Notes: generated from the letters alone by a model not told the origin. Numbered from the stretch's first letter, positions 1 through 12,946 are shown. The stretch: 64,000 nt of DNA from Harmonia axyridis (GCF_914767665.1 NC_059501.1:73816798-73880797); one strand, 5' to 3'. Made by a program: numbers and translations.

Positions 1-498
1 AAAATTTCAGTGAATAGTTCAATTACTTTTTATTCAAAACTTTTGGGATGAGAAAGAAAATTGATGTTTTATTGTTGTATGATCGTTGGTTAGGGAATTC
101 TGTGATTTTTAATTTTTATGGCCCAATAGAGGGTGAAAACAAAATTTATTTCGACCAACCCAAACAATGCTACAATTTCGAAATGTGATTATTTCAATAT
201 GTTCGAATGAAAAATATTGTATGTATCTGCTAGAAACTATTGAGAAGATATTCATTTTGTAATCATCTCACGATTGCGTCTTCAACTATTCAAAAATTTC
301 AAAAAAATCTGATAGAAGACCGCAGAGTTGTACCATATTGTCTATTGAAGAAATAAAAACCAGTCTACTAACTAATTAGGTATTAATCTAACAAAATTTG
401 TAGATCATCTGAGCCAATTGAGCTCCAAAAAACAATTCATTTATCTGAACTTTTGCGAATTATAATAAATACCTCCAAATGTGTATATAAATAAACAC

Positions 499-506
499 AA
501 AAAAAA
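499..506 (-). terminator. Pol III T-run terminator of tRNA-Lys
   Basis: Eight consecutive A on + (TTTTTTTT in the tRNA sense strand) begin 5 nt past the tRNA 3' end, the usual spacing for RNA polymerase III termination. Confidence 0.85.
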
Positions 507-511
507 TTCAT

Positions 512-584
512 CGCCCAACGTGGGGCTCGAACCCACGACCCTGAGATTAAGAGTCTCATGCTCTACCGACTGAGCTAGCCGGGC
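512..584 (-). tRNA. tRNA-Lys (anticodon CTT)
   Basis: The minus strand folds as a complete 73-nt cloverleaf. The 7-bp acceptor stem is closed by G-C pairs with two G-U wobbles. The A box reads TAGCTCAGTCGGTAGAGC and the T-arm/B box GGTTCGAGCCC. The anticodon loop CTCTTAA puts CTT at 549-551, and the discriminator base is G, as in eukaryotic tRNA-Lys. There is no intron and CCA is not encoded. An oligo-T terminator follows 5 nt downstream. It delivers lysine at AAG codons and looks functional. Confidence 0.96.
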
Positions 585-2015
585 TTGTATGAAATGTGAG
601 TTCTATGATTATTTGTACTGGGAGATATCGTATTTCATACCATGCATGTATTTCCAAGTAAAATACGAATGGAATTCTAATACTTTTACACTTAGTAAAA
701 CTGAAAGAAAAATTTCTATTCATGCCCAGAAAATATGAATTTACAAATGAATGTCTTTTTTTCTCCCAAAGAATCTCTGAAGTTTCCATGATATTTTTGG
801 ATTTCTCAAAAATAATTGTATTCTGAATTTCCGAAAAGCATTGAGTTCATCTGTGTGCGAATATGAGAAACAAGTCATCAGTTAGTTGAAGATAATTGTA
901 AGAGCATCAATGAGTCTCACTATTCACGACTAGAGGGAGCCACATAACTCGCGCGGAGTTTTAATATTTCTATATAAAATATAAACTAGAATAATTTGCT
1001 TTTTGACTAACTACCAAGAGGCATCAATGAGCATGACCTTTTTTTTAGCACATCATTATTTTTTTATCCAAAAATATCAAATATATACCTGCCGGCTACC
1101 TCTAACAATTTGTAACTTCATAATGAATTCAACTCTTTATAGTTATATGGGAAATTTAAACAAGCCCTGTTTTTATTCTCTTCAAAATTCGAATTTATTC
1201 AATTTGATTTTCATTATCTACTCACTTATTCAGATGAAATCTGGAAAATAATCATTGTACCAACGCCTATCAAAATGATACAAAATTTGTTGTGGTAATA
1301 TTCTGGAAATCTACGAAAATGAAATAAAGAAGTTGTCTGTATCTGAAAAAACAAACCGGCTTTAGATAGGCTGCTTGTGTTTCATACATCATTCATACAG
1401 TTTTCAAGAGTCTGGAACAGGTTTTTGATGATTTTTGGTCTTCCAGGATGTGCTTCAGCGATCAAGCTGAAACCTCGTAAACATGCATTTTTATGTTCTT
1501 CGATCACTTATAGTGTCATCTCCTGCTGTGAATATTCAATGAGCTATTTCTATTGTGAGTACTGGCTGTAGTCATAAAATAAACAACATCTAATTAACGT
1601 TTCGTTTAAACAGTTTAAAACTATTATTTTAATAGGAATTAAATGACAGTTATTCTATTTCCACTTTTAATTATTTAATATAACAATTGTTTCGCTACAC
1701 AGTAGCTTCTTTTTACTTGTTTGATATATAACAATAATAGCTTTACATTTTTACTCAAAAATGTAAAATATCAGAAGAACCTACTGTAGAACAAAACAAT
1801 TGTCATATCAAGAGATTAAAAGTGAATTAATAAAAAGAGTTATTTAACTTCTATCAAAATAAATTTTCATCAAGTGAAGAACTTATTAATTCAATAGGTA
1901 TTTGAAACTTGAAAATGTTGCGATATTTAAGTATATCGTCGGCTAAGAGTGTAAATCTGCTAAGTCCATTTTGAACAATTTCACAGGAGACCAAAAAAAC
2001 CGTACAGTACAGTGT
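585..2015. other. AT-rich stretch, no gene seen
   Basis: Only short open frames (for example near 1003-1251 and 1377-1571) without recognisable domains, splice context or poly(A) logic. I see nothing supportable here. Confidence 0.5.
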
Positions 2016-2098
2016 TATAATAATAATAATAAGAGAGTTTATTCATGAAAATACATTCAATAGAGTATATTGAATGTATTTTCATGAATAAACTCTCT
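2016..2098. repeat. (TAA)n followed by perfect 31-bp inverted repeat
   Basis: A short (TAA)n run at 2016-2031 abuts a palindrome. The arms 2032-2062 and 2068-2098 are exact reverse complements (31/31 bp) around a 5-nt loop GAGTA. The outer arm starts AGAGAGTTTATTCATG. It may be a tiny foldback or the product of a hairpin-mediated event. The arms show no divergence, which suggests recent origin or conversion. Confidence 0.85.
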
Positions 2099-2953
2099 AG
2101 TTTAACATAGTCGTCTAGTTTTTTGTGAAATGTCATTATTTGTTTAGTAATTTATTGGTGTTCAATGATAGTTTAGTACTACAATATTTTTGGTACCTAT
2201 TCGTGAATGTTTTAATTATTGCTTAGATTTAATTTATTATTTTTGTCCACCCTGTACCAATTGGAATCCACATGTGAGGCAAAATGGTTGGAAAAAAATG
2301 ACGGTGACGTCATTACTCGAAAGTAATAGTGTATATTAGATTATTATTTCAAAATACGGTAAATTAAAATAAAAAATCGATGTGTTTCAGAATTATTTCT
2401 TAAAATGGTTTGTTCAGCTGAAAATTAATTTGTTCCATACTTTACGGATACAGTGTATAGGCGGCTTATTTGTAAAGGCGGTTTGGAGATTTTTATTGCA
2501 GGGAATGTTGACAAACTCAATTAAACGAAAGAACTTTAGTTTAAGAATTAAGGATTATTAGGCGGCCTGCAGACTGGGCTAAATTGCCTCCCCTTAAATA
2601 GATGCAATCGTTTCAGTTGTTGACCCCTAACGCCGGCCCTGAGCTTGTATTATAATTTCAAAATCAATTGCAATAAAAAGACATGAATCCACCAATGTAT
2701 TCGACTGAAAAAAGTGACTGTAGAATGTTTTATTTTCATGTTCATAGATTCAGTAATAAGAGAACTTTTCACCTACTTTGATATATGAGGTTGCGTTTCT
2801 CACCAAATTAATTCCCTCAAAATTTGAGCAAGAAAATGTGCCATTCATTTTTTTTTCCAGCTCAAAGGGAGTTTGAGATCACCTCACTGGACAACGAATT
2901 CGGGACAGCCGATACTCAATTTTTTTAAGGTTTTGTTGGTTGCATATCCGGAT
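2099..2953. other. AT-rich stretch, no gene seen
   Basis: A canonical CRE palindrome TGACGTCA lies at 2305-2312, but with no associated exon it is not evidence of a promoter. Nothing else supportable. Confidence 0.4.
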
Positions 2954-2955
2954 TA

Positions 2956-4142
2956 GGGTAAATGCACTGGTTCTCAACCAGTTAACAGAAACATCGATTT
3001 CGAGCACGATTTTTTCACACATGAACTTATCAAATTTCAATGGTGTTGGTGTTCATCGGTTCTTTGGCGAGTTTTAAATGATTTGTCATATAATTTAAAG
3101 CGTTCTTTCCGCATTTAACCTTTGAAATGTGAAAACATATAGAAAATCTCAATAACCTTCGGTTCCCGACCACGTCGCAGAGTTCTCGACCATATTTTTG
3201 TTAGTTTTCGACCACTAATAATAGTGGCCGCTCCACTTAAAAAACTTGATGAGTGATTAGAACTTACTTTCGTACCGTACCATCGACATCACTACCTATC
3301 ACTCAGATGGGTTTCAGATGAGGTAAGAAACACTCGGAACGTAAAAAAAAATATTTTGCAAAAGTTTCCACTTTCTATAAATATTTCAAAATAGCAACTC
3401 ATACAACATTATTTGGTTATTTTGCTCTTAATATCTATTTAAAAACTAATGAGTAGATAAAATATAAAATACCGACCACCAGTGGTCGAGAATTAAGTAC
3501 AATCAAATTGGTTCTCAACCGCGAATGAATAAAGGGTAGAAATGAGTGTTTCAACGTTAATTCGGTGGTCGCAAACTAATATTCAGAAAGTAGATAATAT
3601 AAAAATGAATCAGGGTATCGAAAAAAAACGAAAATGATCCAACAGGAATATATCGGTTAAAATAAACAATTATTGAAGTAACATATTGGTTCTCGACCAC
3701 TTTGGTCGAGAAATAAAAGATAGAAATTTTCCAATACCAGTTCGCAACCGCCGAATATTGAACAAAAAAATATACATTTATTTGCTTCTTGATTGAAATA
3801 CACTCAAAAATATATCTTATAGTTGATATGGAACAAAATATACACACATAATTCATTTGAAATAAGAAATAATTACTATTTCCTGCTCATATATCACAAA
3901 GCACTTTTCTAAGAGAGGACGAGAAAGAACCCTTTTTTATGATAGACGATTATAAACTAATTTTTAGCGCGAAAACTTTGACCTATACCACTACTATGCA
4001 AACTATCTTGGAAGGGTAGAATGGTCGAGAACACGTACCGCGAAAATATTTTGCACTACATGATATATTTTTATTATTATTTTATCTCAAATCACGGAAT
4101 GGTCGAGAACCAGTGCCGGTCGGCTAACCAGTGCATTTACCC
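2956..4142. mobile_element. TA-flanked non-autonomous DNA element with repeated GGTCGAGAAC word
   Basis: Terminal inverted repeats of 17 bp (GGGTAAATGCACTGGTT at 2956-2972 and its exact complement at 4126-4142) are each flanked by TA. This is the target-duplication signature of the Tc1/mariner superfamily. The 1187-bp interior has no transposase. Instead it carries about ten variants of one word, GGTCGAGAAC or its complement GTTCTCGACC. They occur near 3181, 3200, 3477-3495, 3509, 3563, 3689-3713, 3739, 4020 and 4099, several as back-to-back palindromes (for example GACCACCAGTGGTC). The same word also sits just inside both termini. The TIRs are identical, so the insertion may be fairly young. 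The family is unrecognised. Confidence 0.75.
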
Positions 4143-4181
4143 TATGTTCGTTGTTCGTTGAACCAATATTTACATTTCTAG

Positions 4182-4747
4182 ATCCACCATTGACGCTCAG
4201 ACGGATCAAGGAAATACTCAGGCTATAGAACTCTTGGAAAAGAGCTTCGTTTCCACGAGTTTTCTTGTCCCTTATCTCTATCGTCAGATGTTGCGCAAAC
4301 GTAGTCATTCCACAGCCATCCCAACAATCCCAACGGAGAGCGAAACGTCACTTTGTGACAATTATCGTTGGAGAAGGTGTGTTTGTTGCCTTGGTGTTCG
4401 GTGTATTGTTATCGTGGTCAACTCTAGAGTGCAGTTCTTGTTGGCGCAATAAGTCGGTGAGTAGGAAAACTGGTACATCAGGTACAGATCAGTTGGAGGT
4501 CGCACCTGAAAACATCCTGTTGAAGATTGACCTTGCCCTTCATATCCTGTTTTCCCTTTTATTTAGGATGGTGCCAGAGATGCTCAAGATTCATCTCAGG
4601 TGTGGGTCAGATTATTTGGATTTGATATCGGATGTGTTTCAGTTGAGCGGAAATGTGAAGATGTTGGAGAATTATGAGTTCGAGATATTTGAGAGTTTAC
4701 TGAGAATATTAATTGACGTAAAGAAGGACTCAGTTCTTCCCCGATGA
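4182..4747 (+). other. Unrecognised candidate coding fragment
   Basis: A possible acceptor (TTTCTAG) at 4181 opens a frame reading about 89 codons to 4452. A second frame runs 4265-4744 (160 codons) and ends SVLPR. A plausible short intron (GTGAGT at 4456, ending TTATTTAG at 4566, 111 bp) lies inside. The part after 4567 has alternating hydrophobic and charged residues like an alpha-helical-repeat protein, but I recognise no family. Competing frames and the lack of a nearby poly(A) signal leave open an exon, a pseudogene fragment or chance. Confidence 0.25.
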
Positions 4748-7700
4748 TAACTCTTATTGTTCATTGTTTAGAATTTGAAAGAGCACTCGTTCTTCATCTG
4801 AAGTAATGAGTAATAACTTTCCATCCAATTGTCATAACATTATTCTTTTCTGTACCTAAACCAAGATCAGAACAAAGAAAGAAGGAGTTTAGTAGCTGAC
4901 TTTGGTACTTACTAGTCTTACTACTAACAAATTTCAAGCAGTGACATCGCGTCCAAAATGTTTGAGTAACATTCAGTAATATTTAAATATTTTCAACTGA
5001 CTATGTTGAAGAATATTGATGATGTTCTGAATTTCAAATAAATGAAAAGCACTGATGACAGCCACTTTTGAGCGCTTGTTCACAATCTTATTAATGTAAT
5101 TTTCCCACGAAACATTGCATGAACCTTATATTCAATTCAGTATTCTAAACACAAATCTTACAACTTCAGAAAGCAATTACTCATTAAACTGCAAAATGGC
5201 ATGCCAAGACATTCTGCATTCAAAATTTTCTACAAGGTGACTGAAGGTTTAATGTCGAGGATAGTTTTTTTTTTGGGTAAAAATTATTATTTTTTTCAAA
5301 CATGTATAACTTGCTTCGTTTTCGAGCAAGTTTCATAAAAGTATTCATTATTTCCTTCTGTTCAAAAAGTATTCAAAATTCGAAAATTATTTGATGAAAA
5401 TCAAATGAAAAAATATATGAGCTGAAGTAGAATCTTGTTTTTTTAGAATAGAATCTTTTATTGAACAAATTTAACATTGAATAATAAATTGTTTCATTGT
5501 GTAAGGAATTCATTGCTCCTAACCCCGAGGAGTTGTATTTGTGCATTACTAAATTTAACTTAAATACACAAGTTATGCATCAGTTTGATTCATTGAGATT
5601 TATCCACTACATTTTGAGGAAAGAAAAAGTTAGTCTAAGGAGAAAACAAAAATAATTCCATTTTCGGAAACATAACAGGGGGAAATGAGATGTCAACTTT
5701 TGAAATTTATATTGGAATACATCCTTATTCTTTATTATTAACTTCTTCAACCTTCTGCAGAACAACCTGAAACTACCAATTTTTTTAACTCGGGAGGTAT
5801 GCAGTTGTATATTCTTGGTCCAGTGGTACTTATAAATCTTTGAAAGAGGGTTGTATTTGTCTGGGGTATTCTCGAATTCTGTTTTCCTTTTGTGCAGTAA
5901 TCATGGGAGCTCTCATCTTTCACAATTTTTTTCTTGTACATAAATTTGGAAACTCCGAAGATATACAGTTGCTGTAAGTCCATCATCCAGTCATTAGTGA
6001 AAAGTTCTTTTGTGGAAAAGGTTCTTGTTTTCGATATAATAACCTTGAGGATGCATTGAGCTGAAGTCTTGCAAAGAAAAATATTTCATGTTTACAATAC
6101 AGGTTCGAAATTTCTGATAAGATTTTTTTATTGAACATAATAAACCAAAATTAAATTATTTATTAATCATACAGAAACTGCTTTTGATAGAACTTGACAT
6201 GTTCAACTGGGACTCAACAGAAACTAATAATTTTTTTCTAAACGTAGTTGAAAAACTATACCCATCAGCTCGAATAAGACAGTCAAGTTTTATCAAAAAC
6301 AGCCAAACATATTTTCGGTTATTAAAGAAAAATTGTTCTAACCTCTATGATTACCTATATTTTCAAAATGAAGCAAGCTTGGACATATGCTTCAAAGAAA
6401 AATTACCATTTCACCTGAAAAAATATCCTAAATGATTGACAATTTGACCATGGGTCACCCTGTAAATTTATCAAAATTGAATGCTTCGTGTTCTTGTCAT
6501 GAAAATTTCTTCTTGCATCTCATCTTCTCTTGCATGACCTCAGATGTTTCTGCAAAAAACCGAAAAAATTAAAAATCAGTCTGTTCCTTGGATATACTCT
6601 TTGTTGAGAAGAATTTTATTATTTTTTCTCTTGGAATAGCAACATAACCTAATTTTTGGATTACTCATTCTATTGATGAACTTCATTAACTCACAAAATT
6701 TCAGTAAAATTCAACCGAGAGGGAACCTATATCGAGATGCAAAACGAATTATCTTGAAATCAATCGTTTGGGACCAGTCTCGTTCCTTCCTTCCAATAAA
6801 AAATCTTTATTTCGAGCCCTATTCGTACAAAAAAGTGTCCTACATAGTCAGTTTCTGGATATATACCCGCTCTGTTACACTTTCTGAAGAAATAACTCTT
6901 TTAAAATTTTCAGGTTAGATTTCTATTACAGAACAATTAAAAAAAAAAGCACACAAGTTCAAATCAGCAATTTTCTTGAATTGGTCACGATTCATTTATT
7001 GAATGAAATTCTGATGTTAAATTGTATGTTATCATTATTAAAAGCGATTTGGTCTAGCTGACTATTCAAATGATACGAGGTGATGTCTTTCAATTACCAA
7101 AATATTTTCCTTATCTTTCAGTTTAAATTTCGGGGTTATCAGAGAAGGATTAGCTACAATGTCAGTATACCACACTTCAAATATTTTTCCATCGTTTACA
7201 AAAGTCATAAACCTAATTGAACAAGGAAATGGTTCAGAATGACCCCACATTTGAGTTTAAACAACTTTCAAAATGCTCCCTAGCAAGGCATAATGAAGTG
7301 GATTCTCGTGTATTTTCTGTATTATTTCATTCATTTAGGAAAGAACCCAGAAGGCGAAATGGAAAGAATGACATATATCTAGTGTATTACGAATCTTGTA
7401 TGGGATAATCAGATATACATATATTATTCCAATTGCCTCTTACAATTTATTTTATTTCGCCCATTTCATGACAAATTAAGTCATATGTAAATGTTTATGT
7501 GTTACTCTGGATACTGGGATTATAGAGATAAAGTTGAGTTTCTGGAATTAATGAATTCTTCAATGAAATGACATACCAGTGTGGCCTGAAAAATGGGTAC
7601 TTAGTTTTCAAAAACCTTGTTCCTTATTCATATTTCTACATTGCGTAGATTTATTTCACTGACAGAGTGAACTTATTAATACTATAAGAATACGTTGAGT

Positions 7701-7842
7701 TGAATTCAGTTTAGTCCTTTTGAGGATTCATCGCTCATGGTATGAAAAGCCTTTTATTCGTTAGATAATCTAAGGTTTTGTAACCTTAAAAACAATCGGG
7801 AAGCGAATCATTATATACTTCACACTTTTCGGCTAGCAAATG
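4748..7842. other. No gene recognised; short open frames only
   Basis: The longest clean frame (6184-6435 +, 83 codons from a TTG, acidic then lysine-rich end) has no recognised motif. It is followed by a CACCCTGTAA tail-like word seen at several repeat ends in this window. The remainder is AT-rich sequence without splice or domain evidence. Confidence 0.35.
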
Positions 7843-8470
7843 TCACTTTCTCGGCTGGCAAATGTCACTTTTTCGGTTAGCAAGCATCTGACGAAGCGCT
7901 CCAAAACACCACTCCATATCTAAGCCTAGATGATGCTCGAACATGATATGATGAAAGCATTTGCCAATCATCAAGACATCTTGTAGGTTCCTGAGGATAA
8001 AACAAATTGAACTCAGTTTCTTGAAGAGACTCTCACATTGATGTTTCCAATTGAGATTCTCATGAACATCGATACCTAGAAATCGTACATGATTAACTCC
8101 ACTCAGCTCAATTTCTCCCAGATTTGGATTAATGTTTATACTTCTATTATAATTATGAAAAACCATATAAAGAGTTTTATCTTAATTTATATGCCGTGAA
8201 TCTTGAAACAGTCACATAATTTACCTGAATTCTTATATAGATTTTCTTGCAATGATAAATTGTTTTCGCCATGGACAACAACAGTGGCATCATCAGCATA
8301 TAGGAATAAATCACAGTCGATATCATTCAGAATGTCATTAACATATAGTATGAACAACACCGGGCCCAAAACTCAACCCTGTGGTACGCCTGTCTTAGTT
8401 TCGCTTAATTCAAATTTTACATATTTCTGTTGTGACTTGTGTTCAGATGATTTGATCGCTACGAATTGCT
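7843..8470 (-). pseudogene. Non-LTR retrotransposon reverse transcriptase fragment (copy 1)
   Basis: On the minus strand 8430-8187 reads the RT core: GVPQG, then an in-frame TGA, then VLGPVLFILYVND and the catalytic YADDATV box. The stop sits where the family normally has serine. After a frameshift, 8166-7843 reads the thumb-like region (FLGIDVHENLNWKHQCESL, then a KLSSICFILRNL stretch). This is the jockey/CR1-like LINE pattern. The fragment is truncated at both ends and dead. A shorter relative lies at 10857-11053, same strand. Confidence 0.85.
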
Positions 8471-8868
8471 TTCTGTTTTTGAGACTATTAATATTAATTC
8501 TAATATTTGTGTGAACTTTTAATGACATTTCAACAAATATGGAATATAATTCTGATTACCTAATTTTTCAGCACAACACCCTCAATATTACTTTCTTAAT
8601 CCAAAGGGCATGGAAAAAAGAAAGTAATGAATTCTCAACAATTTTCCGGTTTTCAATGACAATCATGGACGCCTTATCGTTTTTCAATAATTTTCATTTT
8701 GCCCCCCTGAGAAAAATTTCCGCGAGCGCCCTTGGTTGGGGATCGATTTTACGAATCCATCATATTCGGCTATTGTAAGAAATAATAACCATTGTTTTAA
8801 ATGGTTTATGTTGATGGCGTTTCACTTTTACTTTCACATGAAGTTTTATGTTTGATTTTGTAATTGGC

Positions 8869-8906
8869 TTTATTCCGTAAATAAATAAATGAATAAATAA
8901 ATAATG
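8869..8906. repeat. (AAAT)n-like microsatellite
   Basis: Imperfect AAATAAATAAATGAATAAAT run after GGCTTTATTCCG. This resembles the 3' tail of a non-LTR element on +, but no coding remnant is readable upstream. Confidence 0.5.
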
Positions 8907-9174
8907 AATCGACAATTCACTTTGAATATTCATCTAATTAATGTAATCAATTAATCTTATCAACTCCGTGAACAAATAATTAATGGTATGATAATCTTCA
9001 TCTCTCATTTCTTTTAAATATGGAGTCATTTATCTAGATATTCTGAATCAGCAGATAACATTGATTCATTATGCACTCTTACACAATAAAGTTTAAAATT
9101 CGCAAGTTGTATACTATATTGTTTGACGAAGTGATAGATGCGGTTAGAGCATTTATAACAATAATAATATTTTC

Positions 9175-9853
9175 TTACAAGACATCAAAATAGATAGCAG
9201 GGTATACAAGAAACCCATCAGTTATTGACAAAGCGAATTCTACAGATATTTCTGTTATTGAAGTAAATAATTCCATCATTTTATCAATAATAATTTCTTC
9301 GATGAATCCTTGAACAATTTTGTTATATAATAAATCGAATGGGTAATTTATTAAATTGACATAAAAATCGACGTAGAGCTTCGAATGTTAGTTTCATACA
9401 ATGATTACTGATACTTGTACTAGTCATACTGATAACAGAAAGTAAAATCATAACCAAGGGAATCCAGAGATTATAACCGTTCAATGACGCGTTGTATTTT
9501 TTGGCAATAATGTAAAGGTACATCGAAAGATATATCAAATGCACAGTTATGAAACAATTTGATAAATTTATTTGACTTTTCATTCAATAGCTCATATAAG
9601 TTTATCCAATAATGAAAAATTTTGATTTTAGTATCGAGTTCAAGTTATAAATACAATTCAAATAGTTCTCCAAATCCAACTCATAATATCCTAGTTGTAG
9701 TATAAGAAAATTTGAAGTTTTTTGGCCGATTCCCATTGTGACAGTGAGAACTTTGCCAACAATTATACCTATTAAATTTGCTTTGTTAAAAAAGTTCGAC
9801 TCTTGTACAACCAGAACAGTGTCAATTCGTGAATTACATACAATTTTTTTGTT
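9175..9853 (-). pseudogene. Gustatory-receptor-like (7tm chemoreceptor) pseudogene fragment
   Basis: Read on minus from 9853, one frame stays open about 80 codons (LGYYELDLENYLNCIYNLNS), with the 'YxxL...LN' layout common in insect Gr proteins. It then meets TAA and TGA within seven codons. It continues in the same frame through two hydrophobic segments (LSNCFITVHLIYLSMYLYII and LWIPLVMILLSVISM) and a 'C..LTFEALR' stretch. After TAA near 9323 the neighbouring frame continues to 9175 with a final hydrophobic segment (FLVYPAIYFDVL). The long shared frame and membrane pattern suggest a decayed chemoreceptor. The family assignment is by eye and could be wrong; another membrane protein is possible. 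Confidence 0.35.
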
Positions 9854-9873
9854 TCAGAATCTATGTTCGTGAT

Positions 9874-10856
9874 AGAATTAATCCACTCAAAATAAAGTAA
9901 ATCTTTTTGAAACTCTTTCCAAAAGAATATACTCAAAGTTGCCTACTCAAGTAGCGGCGACTTGGGCCCCCCTAACTTTTTTTGCTGCCCCCTCCCCTGA
10001 AATATCGCATGAGCAAAACAATACAACATGAATTTAATGTAAACCAGTTTGACCTGGAAATCTATGCCCCCATGAAATCCTGACCCCCTTTGTGGTCCCC
10101 CCAACTAATTTTGAAAGCAGGTGCCACCTCTTTCTGGGAAAATAAATCTCTCGTTTATTAGAGAACAACTCTTCAATCCAATTATTCATCAAATTATTAT
10201 GCAATCAGTAAATAATTCCAGCAGCGGCACTTTCTATTAAGAGGGATTTATACCACGTGGCATTCTCGTGATCTGTTAAAGTTCAACTACTCCTTTCTCC
10301 TCAGCGTTTTTGAGATTCGCCTTTCAGGATGAATGAAGCAATATCAATCGTTCCTTTGATTTACCGTCTTCTTCTACAACATGCAAAAATTCAAAATACG
10401 TTTTTACGTCTTCATTTTTAATTTCAGAAGAACCGCATTTTCATTCTTCAACAAGACTTTCTGTATGATATTTTATATGGAAATTCATACAAAAATAAAT
10501 ATTTGTTCAGAAAGTTATATCATGCATATATTTATTTTTCAATGAACATCATCTAATTCTTTTTTTTTTATTCCAAGGAAAAAACAGTAAATAATGATTT
10601 TCCGCAATGACGAACTCTTTTGAATGAATAATAGTGAAAACCTCATATGAATCGATGGTTTTTAACGTAAAATAAAGCGTACTAATTTTTGAATTGTCGC
10701 TAAAACGGTAGACAAGAGCCCTCTTAAGGGATATTTCCTCGGATATTTCTACAATTTTCCTCATGACGATTTGAAGATCTGAACTTGGGTATTGAAATTC
10801 ATGGTGGTCGTAAGATCTTGGTCTTCAGATTCAGTTGACCAGTTGAACCAATAACA
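9874..10856. other. Non-coding; contains C-run repeat-like segment
   Basis: From 9951 to 10140 there are several runs of C (GGGCCCCCC, CCCCCTCCCC, CCCCCCAAC) unlike the surrounding AT-rich DNA, probably an old dispersed repeat. No coding evidence elsewhere. Confidence 0.35.
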
Positions 10857-11053
10857 TAATTTACCTAAATTCCTCTGTAGATTTTCTTGCAATGATAAAT
10901 TGTTTTCGCCATGGACAACAACAGTTGCATCATCAGCATATAGGATATCATTAACATATAGAACAGCACCGGGCCCAAAACTGAACCCTGTGGTACGCCC
11001 AAAGAAAATTGGATAAGGGTCAAAATCACCTGAAAATCAACTTTGAATGTCAT
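10857..11053 (-). pseudogene. Non-LTR retrotransposon RT fragment (copy 2)
   Basis: Closely matches the fragment at 8187-8430, including the AGATTTTCTTGCAATGATAA block, but with an internal deletion between the VLGPVLF box and YADD. Minus-strand reading begins with GVPQGSVLGPVLF, so serine is intact here, unlike copy 1. Both come from one LINE family and are heavily truncated. Confidence 0.8.
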
Positions 11054-12479
11054 TGTATGATATATCGTTGAATTCAGCGTTAAAAGGCATTTCGAAAAGT
11101 GTCATAAAATTTACAGGTCCGTATTGAAAAAAATGAGGTTGAGGGTGGCCCACAGAGCACAAAACGTTGGATACGAAATCTGATTACGTCAAATTGAGAA
11201 TAATTTACTGTCGAATAATAGATTCCTGTAACATTTTTTGATAATATTTGAAATAAAGTGGGAAAAAAAGAAAAATCGAAATGACAGAATTTACTTTTCT
11301 TAGGATATCTCAATAACCGGCCCTGATAATCTCGATTTGTTTGAACTGCTTGACAATGCTTCTATGCATACAACTTTTTCTCCATTTGACCGACCTTCTA
11401 ACTCTTATGATTTAAAAGTTACCAATACAATCCCATTGAAAAAGTGGCCAGCCTGTATATCCCATCTTGACTTCAGTATTATTTGGAATTTTATCACACC
11501 AGGTATCTACCTCAATTCTGCTAGTCAATAATGTGACATTTGTTCGATATAAAGAAATGAGTCAAATAAACGAATACGTTTATTTGTAAGAAATAATCGA
11601 TTTTTTTAATTATAACGGGTTGCCTCTTTTCGACTCGTCTATGAAAGGTTGTAAGGGTCACTGGAATGAGGTCAAAAAAATCTATCAATAGATTTGTGCG
11701 TGTTGATAGGAAATATTCCACTTTTATATTGGAAGCGGCGGAATGATTCAATTGTTAGTTTTCCAGTAAATTGTCGGATCCGATTATGCTCCACTTGACG
11801 AAATGTATACATACGAGTATAGGCTGTATTGTTTGCCGCTCGTCTTCGAACCGATCGCTCTAACCTTTCGTTACAGTTTCTGAATTTTAGACATTTCGAA
11901 GCTGACATGACGTTCGAAATTTCGTGTCATTTTAATTTTGTTTGATGACGAGAACCCTTTTACGCCCCATGAACGTTTTGAAGTACGTCGCTGGTATATT
12001 TTAAGATAAGAAATGAATTCTATAATTTGTTCATAATTTTTTCTCTATTGTATTTTGACGCATGTGTGATCGTTATCGAGAAGAAAGTTGTATCATTCTT
12101 TGAAATTGGCTAGATTCAATTAAAAGGCAAGGAAGGAACCTATTATACTATCATAATGAAAAAGAGACACTCCAAGTATTCAGTTCGTGATTTGAATTAC
12201 AAGTTTCCTTAAAGAATAAGAAAACTAATGAACCAAATTGGATCTCAATAACTCAAAAATTGAAAGAGTAATGAAGAAAGAACTAAAAAAAATGTTGAAA
12301 CTTTAATGCACTGTAGTTCGGTAACGAAGCGTTTACGGACACATGTTCACGGAAAATTTTTATTTTGACCTGAAAAATACGTCCCTGAAATCTTGATACA
12401 GAAATTTTAGTCACCCTGTATTTAGAATATATAATAAATAATATGATATAATAATATAAATAAAACTTAACTATGATTT
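11054..12479. other. AT-rich stretch, no gene seen
   Basis: Short overlapping frames on both strands (11337-11531, 11521-11908) lack domains. The word CACCCTGTA near 12415 recurs at other repeat boundaries in the window. Confidence 0.35.
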
Positions 12480-12946
12480 AATGAATTTCTTCCATTCTGC
12501 CCTGTTAGTCGCTATCTCTTTCGCTTCTTTTAGATTCTTTCCTCTCCTCTGTATTTCTCTCATTATTGCCCCATCCCAAGTCTGTTGTGGTCTTCCTCTC
12601 TTTGGCTTCTCCTCTATTCTCGCCTCCCATACCTTTTTAACTTTTCTATCATCTTCCATACGCTGAAGTGTCCCCACCATCCCATCTGTCTCTCTCCCTC
12701 ATATGATTCTAGTGAATTCACCTCTAGCTCATTTTGAACATCTTCATTCTCCACTCGGTCTATTCTTGTTATTCCCTTTATTCCCCTTAAAAATTTCATG
12801 TCCATTGTCTGTAGGTTACTTTTGATTTTTCTCGTTGTGTTCCATAATTCGCATCCGTATGTCAGCACAGGTCTGAATTTTGTCTTATATACTGTCATCT
12901 TCGTTTTCGTGCTAATTCTCTTCTTCTTCAAGAATTTCCAATTCAA
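12480..12946 (-). pseudogene. LINE endonuclease-RT polyprotein, C-terminal fragment
   Basis: Minus-strand frames contain the RTE-like C-terminal signature: YGCELWNTTRK, MKFLRGIKGITRIDRVENED, then, after a one-base shift near 12675, GTLQRMEDDRKVKKVWEAR and KPKRGRPQQTW. The protein ends at a stop at 12471-12480, followed by AT-rich tail sequence. It is 5'-truncated at about 12946 and frameshifted, so not functional. Confidence 0.85.

Noticed and set aside
1377..1571. Minus-strand 'HPGRPK'-like words suggesting a mariner N-terminus
   Set aside because: Too short, with no catalytic motifs nearby.
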